52,253 nt of DNA from an uncultured Clostridia bacterium. GTDB lineage: Bacteria > Bacillota > Clostridia > TANB77 > CAG-465. Shown here piece after piece: positions 8,680 through 19,664 of the stretch. The notes under the pieces are model-generated. The model was not told where the DNA came from and ran no database searches. It was given only the letters and a program-made list of their open reading frames with translations. Both the position numbers and the translations under genes were made by a program. Each line of letters begins with the position of its first letter. Positions within the stretch are counted from its first letter, which is position 1. The DNA is taken from assembly GCA_944386345.1 (NCBI GenBank), contig CALXAR010000006.1:1-52253 (forward strand), read 5' to 3'.

Positions 8680-9389
8680 TCCTTAATTTTATTTATTAAA
8701 TTATCTGCTGTCTCTCTATCCAGATATCCACAGTCCACCATTGAATTTATAACGATTATCTGCCTTTGATATGTATAACTAGAGTTGTTACTTAATTGAT
8801 AGGCACTAGGTGCATTTGGAATACCTGCAAGCAGAGTAGCCTCATTTAAATCTAGCTCGGCAGGTTGCTTTTGAAAGTATCCATTACTTGCTTCTTTTAT
8901 ACCGTAATATCCATCCCCAAAATAAATTACATTAACATACATCTCTAGTATATCATCTTTAGAATAATTTTCCTCTAAATCAAATGCTACAAATAACTCA
9001 GCAACTTTTCTTGTAAGCTTCTTTTTCTGATCAAAATACATATTTTTAGCAAGTTGTTGAGTAATTGTACTTCCTCCTCCAATTATTTCTTGATTTTCTA
9101 TATTATTTAATAACGCTCTACCAATAGAGTACAAATCTATACCAAAATGCTCATAAAATCTTTTATCCTCTACTGCTATAACAGCATTAATATACTCTTT
9201 GTCAATATCTTCTAAATTTACGTAATCTTCATCATTTGTTATTTGAGCTACTTTATCTTGCAAGCTTACTTCTTCTAACACACTTTTATATAAATTATAT
9301 CCATCAATTATAAAATATCCAATGATAAAAATTATAACTAAGAATATTAATATAATTATTCCCTTAATACCTTTAAACAATGATCTCAT
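8664..9389 (-). CDS. mtgA: Monofunctional peptidoglycan glycosyltransferase (GT51)
   Basis: 241 residues from the ATG at 9389; the GTG three codons earlier overlaps the AAGGCGGTG ribosome binding site. One transmembrane helix (about 9-30) anchors an extracellular GT51 domain that polymerises lipid II into glycan strands. GT51 motifs are intact: AVEDKRFYEHFGID with the catalytic Glu at 74, GGGSTITQQLAKNMY, the RKVAELFVAFDLE helix, and LEMYVNVIYFGDGYYGI with the second Glu. There is no transpeptidase domain, so this is the monofunctional class rather than a bifunctional PBP. The unknown gene upstream ends 45 bases away and may be cotranscribed. Confidence 0.9.
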   Translation of the reverse strand: MRSLFKGIKGIIILIFLVIIFIIGYFIIDGYNLYKSVLEEVSLQDKVAQITNDEDYVNLEDIDKEYINAVIAVEDKRFYEHFGIDLYSIGRALLNNIENQEIIGGGSTITQQLAKNMYFDQKKKLTRKVAELFVAFDLEENYSKDDILEMYVNVIYFGDGYYGIKEASNGYFQKQPAELDLNEATLLAGIPNAPSAYQLSNNSSYTYQRQIIVINSMVDCGYLDRETADNLINKIKESKGI

Positions 9390-9434
9390 ACTAATCACCG
9401 CCTTATGTATTAATTATATATGATAATTATAAAA

Positions 9435-9866
9435 TTAACAAGTTTTATCATTTCTAATTTGTATTCCGTCAGTATTTAAATAGTAATCATGACTTGCTAT
9501 AATATCTGATATATTAGTCTTTAAATTCATAATATTATAGCAATTGATAACTAGTATTTCATTTTGAATAAAACATAAATACTCATTTACTCTTGAAATA
9601 AAACTCTCACTTCCATTTACAACAAGAATTATATTCTCATTTACATAGTCATTTACAACTTCCTCATTTAACCACTCCATATATATAATTTTTTTATTAA
9701 TATTTTTAAAATATTTATTTACTATTTTTTTTAATTTCTCTTTTTCACTACTTTCATTTATATATATAACTTTAGCATTATCATACTCCTTAGAAATAAA
9801 ATTATTTGCAACAATACATGAATGAGTATAATTTGCAACAAATGTACACACCTTTATAATTTTCAT
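9435..9866 (-). CDS. Hypothetical protein
   Basis: 143 residues from the ATG at 9866, which has AGAGGTG nine bases upstream; a GTG three codons earlier sits too close to that site. No family recognised. The sequence alternates hydrophobic strands and charged helices (KIIKVCTFVANYT, AKVIYIN, KKIIYMEW, NIILVVNG, EILVINCYN), suggesting a Rossmann-like alpha/beta fold without a P-loop or SAM motif. It has no signal peptide or membrane segment and ends QIRNDKTC. It precedes mtgA by 45 bases in the same direction, the only functional hint. Confidence 0.6.
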   Translation of the reverse strand: MKIIKVCTFVANYTHSCIVANNFISKEYDNAKVIYINESSEKEKLKKIVNKYFKNINKKIIYMEWLNEEVVNDYVNENIILVVNGSESFISRVNEYLCFIQNEILVINCYNIMNLKTNISDIIASHDYYLNTDGIQIRNDKTC

Positions 9867-9931
9867 AATAACCACACCTCTGGTTAATATTTTAAATTAT
9901 TTTATTTAAAAATTTTGTTTTATTATATTCA

Positions 9932-9960
9932 TTGACATTATTAGTATTTTTTCTTATAGT
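9932..9960 (+). promoter_or_regulatory. Consensus sigma-A promoter
   Basis: TTGACA (9932-9937), a 17-base spacer, TATAGT (9955-9960). This is nearly consensus and drives rightward transcription toward the small membrane ORF and the DUF378 gene. Confidence 0.6.
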
Positions 9961-9988
9961 AATTTTTTTTATTCTACACATCATATTA

Positions 9989-10249
9989 ATGGTGATAAAT
10001 TTGAATAATAAAAAAAAGATTTTTATAGAAAAGATAAATTTTTATTTAATAAAAAAACACTTAATTGTCTATATCTATGTCTTTATTATTTTCTCTTCTA
10101 TGCTACCTAATAAAGATAACATTCAAAACTTAACAAATTTAAATACCATAGTTCCAGGTATTAATAACATAAAAAAAAATGATGAAAAAAAGGAAGAAGA
10201 AATAAGATACACATTTAAATTGTTCGAAATATTAGAAAATATATTTTAA
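9989..10249 (+). CDS. Doubtful small membrane ORF
   Basis: 86 codons from the ATG at 9989. The open frame can be extended to a TTG at 9932, but that TTG is the -35 of the promoter, so translation from it is excluded if the promoter is real. The ATG has no clear ribosome binding site; a TTG at 10001 has GGTGAT four bases upstream. Residues about 20-40 form one hydrophobic helix (LIVYIYVFIIFSSML), followed by a polar, lysine- and glutamate-rich tail. No family recognised. It may be a real short gene or merely the open leader of the DUF378 transcript. Confidence 0.3.
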   Translation: MVINLNNKKKIFIEKINFYLIKKHLIVYIYVFIIFSSMLPNKDNIQNLTNLNTIVPGINNIKKNDEKKEEEIRYTFKLFEILENIF

Positions 10250-10285
10250 TTTGTAATATAATGTTTATTTTTACACAAAATATTT

Positions 10286-10310
10286 CTGACAAAATATTTT
10301 TGTCAGGAGG
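10286..10310 (+). promoter_or_regulatory. Hairpin abutting the DUF378 ribosome binding site
   Basis: CTGACAAAA (10286-10294) pairs perfectly with TTTTGTCAG (10298-10306) across a three-base loop. The AGGAGG ribosome binding site (10305-10310) shares two bases with the 3' arm. No T-run follows, so it is not a terminator. It could modulate ribosome access or be a protein operator. Confidence 0.4.
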
Positions 10311-10315
10311 TATTT

Positions 10316-10531
10316 ATGAAAACTTTATACAATATATTACTTACCCTAGTTATAATAGGTGCCTTAAACTGGGGTATACTAGGATTATTCAAAGTAGACC
10401 TAATCGGTTCTATATTTGGTGGAATGACTAGTATGCTAAGTAGAATTATCTTTGTTTTAGTTGGTATTTGCGGAATCGGTGCCATTGCTTTATATAAACC
10501 AATAAATGAAGAAGAAATGAGTCATTCCTAA
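10316..10531 (+). CDS. DUF378 family membrane protein
   Basis: 71 residues, a typical DUF378/YuzA length. Two transmembrane helices are joined by a short loop. The family signature NWGILGLFKVDLIGSIFGG (19 residues, about 18-36) is nearly textbook, followed by LSRIIFVLVGICGIGAIALY. The function of DUF378 is unknown. AGGAGG is five bases before the ATG, partly within a hairpin. A bidirectional terminator follows. Confidence 0.9.
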   Translation: MKTLYNILLTLVIIGALNWGILGLFKVDLIGSIFGGMTSMLSRIIFVLVGICGIGAIALYKPINEEEMSHS

Positions 10532-10537
10532 AAGCAA

Positions 10538-10568
10538 AAAAACATCTAGAAATAATCTAGATGTTTTT
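10538..10568. terminator. Bidirectional terminator (DUF378 / TrmH-family gene)
   Basis: AAAAACATCTAGA / TCTAGATGTTTTT with an AATAA loop. It serves the convergent DUF378 gene and the RNA methyltransferase, whose stop codon lies inside it. Confidence 0.8.
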
Positions 10569-11366
10569 ACTTTTATATTGCTCATATAATATAATTGATG
10601 TAGCCACACCAACATTTAATGATTCAATCTTATCTGTCATTGGAATTTTTACTAAAATATCCGATTTATTAAACACTTCTTCTGATACACCGCTTGCTTC
10701 ATTTCCCATAACAAACGCATATTTTTTAGAAAAATCAATATCTTTTAATGTATTACTAGTTTCAAGACTTGTTGATACAATAAAATATCCATTATTACTT
10801 AAAGTCTCAAAAAAGCTCAAATCATTTACATATATTATCTTAGTGTTTAAAATTCCTCCCATTGTTGACCTTAGAGCTTTAGGAGAATAAACATCAGCCG
10901 TAGATGGTGTACAAATAACTATATCAACATCAAAGGCATTACAGCTTCTAATTATAGTTCCTATGTTTCCTAAATCTTGTACTTTATCTAAAACCACAAT
11001 GTTTTTAGTGTTATTTTTTATCTCCTCATCAACATTATATTTAGGCATTTTCATTACAGCTAATATTCCTTGAGGTGTTACTGTATCAGTCATATATCTA
11101 AATGTATTTTCATCAAATTCTAAAACCTTTATATTTCTTAAATTTATTATTCTATCTAAAATTTGCTTTCCGCCGTTTAAATTAATTAATATAGATTTAG
11201 AATAAGCGATAAACATAATGTCTATCGCTTTATTTCCATCTAATATTTCATTTACAACCTTAATTCCTTCTAAATAAAAAGCATTATTTTTAACTCTAAA
11301 TTTCTTCTCATTTAGGCTTCTAACAAATTTTACATTTGAATTAGATTTACTAAAGATTGCTTCCAT
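10557..11366 (-). CDS. TrmH/SpoU-family RNA 2'-O-methyltransferase
   Basis: 269 residues. An N-terminal substrate-binding domain (about 1-95, opening SNVKFVRSLNEKKFR) precedes the SPOUT knot domain. The three SpoU motifs are clear: DLGNIGTIIRSCNAF (motif 1, catalytic Arg), FVMGNEASGVSEEV (motif 2) and IPMTDKIESLNVGVATSIILY (motif 3). Members 2'-O-methylate rRNA or tRNA; this long form resembles B. subtilis YsgA and RlmB-like enzymes, and the exact target is unknown. It is the last gene of the ligA-mfd-prsA group, eight bases after the foldase gene. Confidence 0.88.
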   Translation of the reverse strand: MEAIFSKSNSNVKFVRSLNEKKFRVKNNAFYLEGIKVVNEILDGNKAIDIMFIAYSKSILINLNGGKQILDRIINLRNIKVLEFDENTFRYMTDTVTPQGILAVMKMPKYNVDEEIKNNTKNIVVLDKVQDLGNIGTIIRSCNAFDVDIVICTPSTADVYSPKALRSTMGGILNTKIIYVNDLSFFETLSNNGYFIVSTSLETSNTLKDIDFSKKYAFVMGNEASGVSEEVFNKSDILVKIPMTDKIESLNVGVATSIILYEQYKSKNI

Positions 11367-11374
11367 ATTATCTC

Positions 11375-12436
11375 CTATTCTTGTGTTGTAGTGTCTGTGT
11401 CTGTAGTTGTATCTGTTGTTGTGTCAGTTTCATCCTCTTCAGAATATACACCAGGATCAATTGTATTTACAAAATCTTTAAATTTTTCCTCATCATATTG
11501 TAAATTCTTATCTTCAACTACATTATTAAATAGAGTATTAGCATATTCTGCTCTCTCATTTTCATCATTTACTCTTCCGCCTTCAGTTATAGCGTTAAGT
11601 TTTATAATATGATAGCCATATGTTGTCTCTACTAGCTCACCATAAACTTCTCCAACTTCCATACCTTTTACAGTATCTGTGTATTGTGAAACTGTATAAC
11701 TATCATCATACATTGTATATTGTCCACCTTGTGAAGCTGTAGTATCATCTGAGTACTCTTGAGCAAGTGTTGCAAAATCTTCTCCATTTAAAGCTCTTTG
11801 AAGAACTTCTTCAGCTTCTGTTTTTAGAGTAGCTTTCTCATCATCACTCATTGTAGTTCCATCATCTTTTGTAAAAGAGAATAGTATATGAGATGTGTCA
11901 TATGCATTCATATCAACTTCTTCTCCTTCATCATATTTTGATTTTATATATTCTTCTATTGTTGCATTATCAGCTTCATCACCTAGTTTTTGAATATATG
12001 CTTGAATAAGATAATCATTGTAATATATTTTCTTTAATGAATCTATACTAAAAGTATAATATTGTTTAAAATAATCTATGTACTCTTCATCACTAAACAT
12101 TTCTTCTATTTCATTTTTATCTTCTTCTGATAATTCAACTCCAGCCGCTTCGGCATCAGTTAAAATCATCTTATCAGAAGCTGCCTTCATTAATACTTGC
12201 TCTGGAATTGATTCTGAGTCATATCCCATTGATTGTAAATATGGTGCAAACATTTCATAGTATATTTGATATTCTTTTCTTGTAACTTTACCGCCATCAA
12301 AAGTAGCAATTGCTGCATTATCTCTTGCCACCACAACACCAACTATAGCAACTACTATAATTAGTAAAATAGCAAGTATAGCAATAATTACACCATTTTC
12401 ACTTCCAGCTTTTAAATTTCTTGTTTTACTATTCAT
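11375..12436 (-). CDS. prsA: Membrane-anchored PrsA-like peptidylprolyl isomerase
   Basis: 353 residues. A transmembrane helix at about 16-37 anchors the protein outside the membrane; there is no lipobox cysteine, so unlike classical PrsA it is not a lipoprotein. A SurA/PrsA-like N-domain (ATFDGGKVTRKEYQIYY near 43-60) is followed by a parvulin PPIase domain (about 178-300: SHILFSF, GEDFATLAQEYSDD, GGQYTMYDD, GYHIIKL). The tail is a low-complexity D/T repeat (11385-11430 in DNA). It assists folding of exported proteins. It starts four bases after mfd ends, at AAAGGGGTAAAGAT-ATG, so it belongs to the DNA-repair operon. The gene symbol is by family only. Confidence 0.82.
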   Translation of the reverse strand: MNSKTRNLKAGSENGVIIAILAILLIIVVAIVGVVVARDNAAIATFDGGKVTRKEYQIYYEMFAPYLQSMGYDSESIPEQVLMKAASDKMILTDAEAAGVELSEEDKNEIEEMFSDEEYIDYFKQYYTFSIDSLKKIYYNDYLIQAYIQKLGDEADNATIEEYIKSKYDEGEEVDMNAYDTSHILFSFTKDDGTTMSDDEKATLKTEAEEVLQRALNGEDFATLAQEYSDDTTASQGGQYTMYDDSYTVSQYTDTVKGMEVGEVYGELVETTYGYHIIKLNAITEGGRVNDENERAEYANTLFNNVVEDKNLQYDEEKFKDFVNTIDPGVYSEEDETDTTTDTTTDTDTTTQE

Positions 12437-12440
12437 ATCT

Positions 12441-15400
12441 TTACCCCTTTTCCTTTATAGTATTTTCTAACTTACTAATCTCTAACTGTACACGGATAAG
12501 TATATCATTATTAAAATCATTTGTCAATGCGATTTTTAAATTCATAGGCTCAAATTTAATCATCTTTTCTGTAGCTAAAATCCTTGTAATTCCAAGCTTT
12601 CTCGCTTTATTTCTTATTTCTACTATTTTAATTAAGTTTTCTGTTTCCTTAGGTATATCACCAAATCTATCAAGTAGCTCATCTACAACTTCCATAGACT
12701 CTTCTTCGTTTTTTATATCTGATATTTTTTGATACATATCAATCTTTTGTATAGGATCTTTTATATACATATCACTAATATATGCTGATACATTAATATC
12801 CATTTTAACTTCTTTATATACCTCTTCTTTTGCAACTACATCTTTACCTTCTTTTTCTTCTCTAATTGCTTTTTCAAGAAGAGCTAGATATAATTCGTAA
12901 CCTACTTTTGCCATATGTCCATGTTGCTCTCTTCCAAGAAGATTTCCGGCACCTCTTATCTCCAAATCTCTTAAGGCAATTTTAAAGCCACTTCCAAACT
13001 CTGTAAAATCTTTTATTGCCTTTAATCTTTTTTGAGATACTTCAGACAAAGATTTATTTGATTCATATGTAATATATGCATAAGCAAGTCTACTAGACCT
13101 TCCTACTCTACCTCTTATTTGATACAGCTGTGCAAGTCCTAAAGTATCAGCATCCTCTACAACCAAAGTATTAGCATTTGGAACATCTATTCCTGATTCT
13201 AGAATAGTTGTACAAACAATAATATCTATTTCATGAGTAATGAATCTTAGCATTACATCTTCTACAATATCTGGTGGCATTTGCCCATGCGCAACTCCTA
13301 TTCTTGCTTCTGGAACCAGATTTCTTAGGCGTCCAACAATATCATCTAGTTTATTTACCCTATTATTTAAATATATAACTTGACCATCTCTAGAAAGTTC
13401 TTTTTCGATTGCCTCTTTAATTACTTGATCATTATATTCTAATACATATGTATGTACAGGAAGCCTTTCCATTGGAGGCTCGCTTAATGTACTCATTCCT
13501 CTAATTCCAATCATTGACATATGTAACGTTCTTGGAATAGGTGTTGCTGTCATTGATAATACATCTACTGTTTCTTTTAATACTTTTATTGCTTCTTTAT
13601 CTTTTACTCCAAATCTATGCTCCTCATCAATTATAAGTAAACCTAAGTCTTTAAAAAATACATCCTTAGATAATATTCTATGAGTTCCAACAATTATATC
13701 TATTTTTCCGTCTACTAAATCTTTTAATATATCAGTCTGCTCTTTTTTTGTTTTAAACCTACTTAAGAATTCAACTCTGACTCCAAAATCTTTCATTCTA
13801 GACTCAAAAGTTCTATACTGCTGAAGCGCAAGAACAGTTGTAGGAACAAGATATGCAACCTGTTTACTACTCATAACAGCTTTAAAAGCTGCACGAAGTG
13901 CAAGCTCTGTTTTTCCGTATCCAACATCACCACAAAGAAGTCTATCCATTGGTTTATCACTTTCCATATCTTCTTTTATTTCCTCTAAAGCAGTCTTTTG
14001 ATCCCTTGTAAGCTCATATTCAAAAGAGTCTTCAAATTCTTTTTGCCATGGTGTGTCTTTTTCAAAGGCAAATCCTTTCATCTTTTCTCTTTTTGCATAT
14101 AAAAGCATAAGATCTTTTGCAATCTCTTTTACATGAGTCTTTACTTTGCTCTTAGTTTTATCCCATTCTTTTCCACCTAAAGAATTTATCTTTGGCTTTG
14201 CATCGTCATCACACACATACTTTCCAACACAGTCAAGCTGAGCAATCGGTACATAAAGCATCCCTTTATTTGCATATTCAATTTTTATATAGTCTTTTTG
14301 AATATCTTGTACTCTTATTGTTTCAACTCCACGATATATACCAATACCGTGATTTTCATGTACTACATAGTCTCCTTCTTGAAGATCTGCATATGTATTT
14401 ATTTTTTGTCCAACACTTGTCTTTTTTATTCTTTTTGTTGTAGTAGAAAGACCACTTACTGGCTCTGCTATTACAAGTATTTCAAACTCATCTGAATAAA
14501 ATCCACCTGATACAATTCCTTTTGTTATATATACTTTTCCATTTTCAAGCTCGTCAAGTGCAAAAATATTATTTACTTCTTCTATTTTTATACGATTATC
14601 TAGTAAATAATTCTTTACTTGCATATATCTTGTATCTGTTGGAAATACTAAAAGAACTGCTTTATCCTTTGCTCTTTGGATATCTAAATTTAAAACTTCA
14701 AGTGAGCTTTTGTAAAAATTAGCCTCTTTAATACTAAAATTATATACTATTCTATTTCTTTGTACTAGCTTATCAATATTTATTCTCTCAAGATATATAC
14801 TCATCATGTTATCAATTCTTGTCTCTATTTCTTCAAAGGATAAATATGTATTTACAAAAGGCATATAAATATACTCCCTTTGAGCTAGCACTTTTATAGT
14901 CTCTGTATTTTCATACGCAATACTATTTGCCTTATCTTTGCATTTAGTTGGCTCGTCTAAAAATATATTATAATCATTTAAGTAATCTAACAAATTCTCA
15001 GGTCTTTTTACTAATATATTAAAATATTTATCTATTAAATTATCTAAAGAACCATTCTTTATCTTCTCTATATCTTCTAAAATATTTCCTTTTAATTCCT
15101 CACTAATATTTCCCTCATTACAAAATTTCTTAAGTTCAGATATAACAGCTTCCACTTTTTCTTGTGTCACATAATTTTCAGAAACCTGAGACATATCTAT
15201 CTTCTTTACAGTATCAATACTTCTTTGAGTAATTGTATCAAATGTTCTAATACTATCTACATCATCACCAAAGAACTCTATTCTAAAAGGCAGATCATTA
15301 TTTATACAAAATACATCTATAATTCCACCACGTACTGCAAATTGTCCTTTTCCCTCAACATTTTCTGTTCTTTCAAATCCAAACTTAGATAGTTTCTCAA

Positions 15401-15862
15401 CCACTTCATTTATTGAAATATTGTCTCCTACTTTTATACAAAAGTCTTCGCCTTTATATCTAGCATTTGGAAACATTTTTACAAGTAAGGAGTCAATTGT
15501 TGTAACAACAATATTTCTTTTTTTGCTAAGTATTCTTTCAATTGCATACATTCTTTGATTTGCTATATCTTTACTTTCTGCATCAATATCATAGTATTGC
15601 AGTTGCCTTGCCGGCAAATAAATAATCTCAATGTCACTTGCTAAAAATTTTAAGTCCTGTATTATTTTATTTGCTTGAAATACATTATTACAAATTACTA
15701 TTGAGCTTTTATCTGTATTTTGAGTTATACCATAAACCATCCAAGCCTTACTGCTATCAGTAAGGCCAGATATACTTAATCTATTTTTATCTTTTTTAGT
15801 AATTTCTCTAATTAACGATGTATAGTTACTACTATTTGCTAATGTTTTAATTAGTGGATTCA

Positions 15863-15863
<1 letters not shown>
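12441..15863 (-). CDS. mfd: Transcription-repair coupling factor
   Basis: 1140 residues, full length. Mfd displaces RNA polymerase stalled at lesions and recruits UvrA. The UvrB-homology region is N-terminal, followed by the RNA polymerase-interacting CarD-like domain (about 500-570: GDYVVHENHGIGIYRG) and the RecG-like translocase with GDVGYGKTE near 648, DEEHRFG near 744, SMTATPIPRTL, and the helicase C motif QIRGRVGRS. The C-terminal TRCF domain is present. Its ATG overlaps the ligA stop by one base (TAATG), a translationally coupled arrangement. A partner uvrA is elsewhere in the window. Confidence 0.97.
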
Positions 15864-17893
<2,030 letters not shown>

Positions 17894-17923
17894 TTACTAC
17901 ACCTCATTTAAACAGCGCGAAAC

Positions 17924-17946
17924 CATAGAATAGCAACTATTCTATG
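17924..17946 (-). promoter_or_regulatory. Perfect hairpin/operator-like repeat in the ligA leader
   Basis: CATAGAATAG and CTATTCTATG form a ten-base perfect inverted repeat around a three-base centre. It lies within about ten bases of the expected transcription start given the promoter at 17962-17990, so it is either a 5'-terminal RNA hairpin or a repressor operator. No T-run follows. Confidence 0.45.
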
Positions 17947-17961
17947 CCAAATCATATATAT

Positions 17962-17990
17962 ATTTTACTATATTTTTAGTCTAAATTCAA
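17962..17990 (-). promoter_or_regulatory. Promoter of the ligA-mfd operon
   Basis: Minus strand: TTGAAT, a 17-base spacer, TAAAAT, about 70 bases upstream of the ligA ATG. Confidence 0.6.
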
Positions 17991-18011
17991 TAAAATATAC
18001 ATTATAATATA

Positions 18012-18049
18012 AAAAGAAAAAAGCTCTATTAATAAAAAAAATAGAGCTT
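18012..18049 (-). terminator. Second of two tandem terminators after pgsA
   Basis: Stem AGCTCTATT/AATAGAGCT with a nine-base loop, followed on the minus strand by a T-rich run (TTTTTTCTTTTT). It backs up the terminator at 18061-18093. Confidence 0.6.
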
Positions 18050-18060
18050 TATTTTCTTAT

Positions 18061-18093
18061 AAATAAAAAATCTGGTAAATTCAATTTACCAGA
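18061..18093 (-). terminator. pgsA terminator
   Basis: Ten-base perfect stem TCTGGTAAAT/ATTTACCAGA with a three-base loop and TTTTTTATTT on the minus strand, ten bases after the pgsA stop. Confidence 0.8.
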
Positions 18094-18102
18094 CCTTATA
18101 AC

Positions 18103-18747
18103 TTAATTCTCAACATCAATATCATCTTTAAATCTAACAAAATAGTCAACAAAAGACCAAATTGTAGCAATAAGTGTTGCTAAAACTGCTATAGACATAC
18201 CAACATTTACAATTAATTCTAATGTACTCATTGATAATGAGTCTCCAACGAATGCAAATATTGAAACTGTTGGTGAAATGATATAACTAACCAATGCTAA
18301 AGTTATTGCTAGCATTTGAAATAGAGTTTTTACTTTACCACTTAATCCTGCTGCTAAATCTTTAGAATTATCAGCACCAAACATTCTTAATGCGTTAACA
18401 AAGAAATCTCTAAAAATAACTATTGCTGTTACATATGCTGGTACCACACCAAGACCTGTTAGCATTATAAATCCAGCAGAAACAAGTAATTTATCTGCAA
18501 GCGGATCCATAATCTTACCAAATTTAGTAACAATACCTTTGCTTCTTGATATTCTTCCGTCAAGACAATCAGTCAAAGCAGCAATTACAAAAATCACTAA
18601 AGCCACCCAACCTAAAATTGTTGTTCCATTATCTATCTTTAAAGATTCAAAAAGACTTTCAGGTATACTTAAACATATAATAAATAAAGGTACTAGTATT
18701 ATTCTTAACATAGTTAATTTGTTAGGTAAGTTCATTTTTTTTAGCAT
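18103..18747 (-). CDS. pgsA: CDP-diacylglycerol-glycerol-3-phosphate 3-phosphatidyltransferase
   Basis: 214 residues, several membrane helices. It makes phosphatidylglycerophosphate, the committed step to phosphatidylglycerol and cardiolipin. The CDP-alcohol phosphotransferase motif D-x2-DG-x2-AR-x8-G-x3-D-x3-D is present as DCLDGRISR then FGKIMDPLADK (about 62-88), with Ser in place of the usual Ala before Arg; all four Asp and the Gly are kept. The GAGGAGG ribosome binding site is well placed. Its own near-consensus promoter lies in the 65-base gap after pgeF. Hydrophobic insertion around 150-170 makes it slightly longer than the B. subtilis protein. Confidence 0.9.
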   Translation of the reverse strand: MLKKMNLPNKLTMLRIILVPLFIICLSIPESLFESLKIDNGTTILGWVALVIFVIAALTDCLDGRISRSKGIVTKFGKIMDPLADKLLVSAGFIMLTGLGVVPAYVTAIVIFRDFFVNALRMFGADNSKDLAAGLSGKVKTLFQMLAITLALVSYIISPTVSIFAFVGDSLSMSTLELIVNVGMSIAVLATLIATIWSFVDYFVRFKDDIDVEN

Positions 18748-18773
18748 CTCTATACCTCCTCTTTCACTTGTAA

Positions 18774-18802
18774 ATTATAGCAAACTAAAATTGCATAGTC
18801 AA
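18774..18802 (-). promoter_or_regulatory. pgsA promoter
   Basis: Minus strand: TTGACT, a 17-base spacer, TATAAT, 26 bases upstream of the ATG. Confidence 0.7.
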
Positions 18803-18812
18803 TATTTTACAC

Positions 18813-19664
18813 CTATTTCACATTATTTTCACTAACTTGAACAATTGTTGCCATAGTTGCATAATCTTTTTTTCCACTTTGCACAGCAGCTCTATAAGAG
18901 AAGAAATCTTTTGTATTACATCTTGTACAAATATTGGCAACATAAATATTATTATCTAAAATACCAACATTTCTTAGCTCTGTTTTTAATATTTCTATTA
19001 AATCTATATGGAAAGTCTCTTTGTCATTTTCATATTCTAAATATCTATCGCTATAATTAAAAACACTAGTAAATTTATCCTTAAAAGATTCCTCCTTACT
19101 TGTAAAGCAGCATTTTCTAATTGATGGTCCAATACATACAATTAGATCTTTTATATTACTTGAGAAATTTTCTTTCATAATATTAATTGCATTAATATAA
19201 AGCTTATTTATTACACCTTTCCATCCAGCATGAACATTTGCGACAATATTTTGCTTAGTATCATAAATAATTATTGGATTACAGTCTGCAGTTGTAATTA
19301 GAGTTGCAATATTTTTATCCTTTACTACATATCCATCTACATTTTCTGTATTTAGTTTTTCAAACAAATATTTTTCTTTATTTTCATTATCTATAACTAT
19401 AACTTTATCAGTATGAGCCTGAGTTCCTTTACAAACATTTTTTATATTTAACTCTTTTTTTACTATTTCTAAATTTTTAAAAACATTATTTATATCGTCA
19501 TTTCCAAGAGTTCTAAAATTTAAGCTTTCATATTCACCTTTGCTAACTCCACCTCTTCTTAATGTTATGCAATGCTTAACATTATATTTATTTAATATTT
19601 TAAACTGTAAATATTCCAGCTTTCCTGATTTTATATGCTCTATCACATCGTCACTATACATCAT
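18813..19664 (-). CDS. pgeF: PgeF/YfiH (laccase-domain, DUF152) purine nucleoside phosphorylase-like protein
   Basis: 283 residues. Family hallmarks are LITTADCNPIIIYD (Cys in the zinc site), NVHAGWKGVINK with its metal histidine, and CIGPSIRKCCF. The family was first called a multicopper polyphenol oxidase; it acts as a purine nucleoside/adenosine phosphorylase or deaminase, and in E. coli it hydrolyses mis-incorporated L-Ser at UDP-MurNAc. The active-site Cys and His pairs look intact. The start overlaps the end of addA by 11 bases, so the two are translationally coupled. The C-terminus keeps CTRCNTKDFFSYRA, a variant of the usual CT...FFSYRRD motif. Confidence 0.88.
   Translation of the reverse strand: MMYSDDVIEHIKSGKLEYLQFKILNKYNVKHCITLRRGGVSKGEYESLNFRTLGNDDINNVFKNLEIVKKELNIKNVCKGTQAHTDKVIVIDNENKEKYLFEKLNTENVDGYVVKDKNIATLITTADCNPIIIYDTKQNIVANVHAGWKGVINKLYINAINIMKENFSSNIKDLIVCIGPSIRKCCFTSKEESFKDKFTSVFNYSDRYLEYENDKETFHIDLIEILKTELRNVGILDNNIYVANICTRCNTKDFFSYRAAVQSGKKDYATMATIVQVSENNVK

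Noticed and set aside
10286-10310. Hairpin as a terminator
   Set aside because: It is followed by AGGAGG and a start codon instead of a T-run, so it was listed as a regulatory candidate.
11385-11430. Short ACA/GTC-like DNA repeat
   Set aside because: It is the coding sequence of the Asp/Thr-rich tail of the PrsA-like protein, not an independent repeat.
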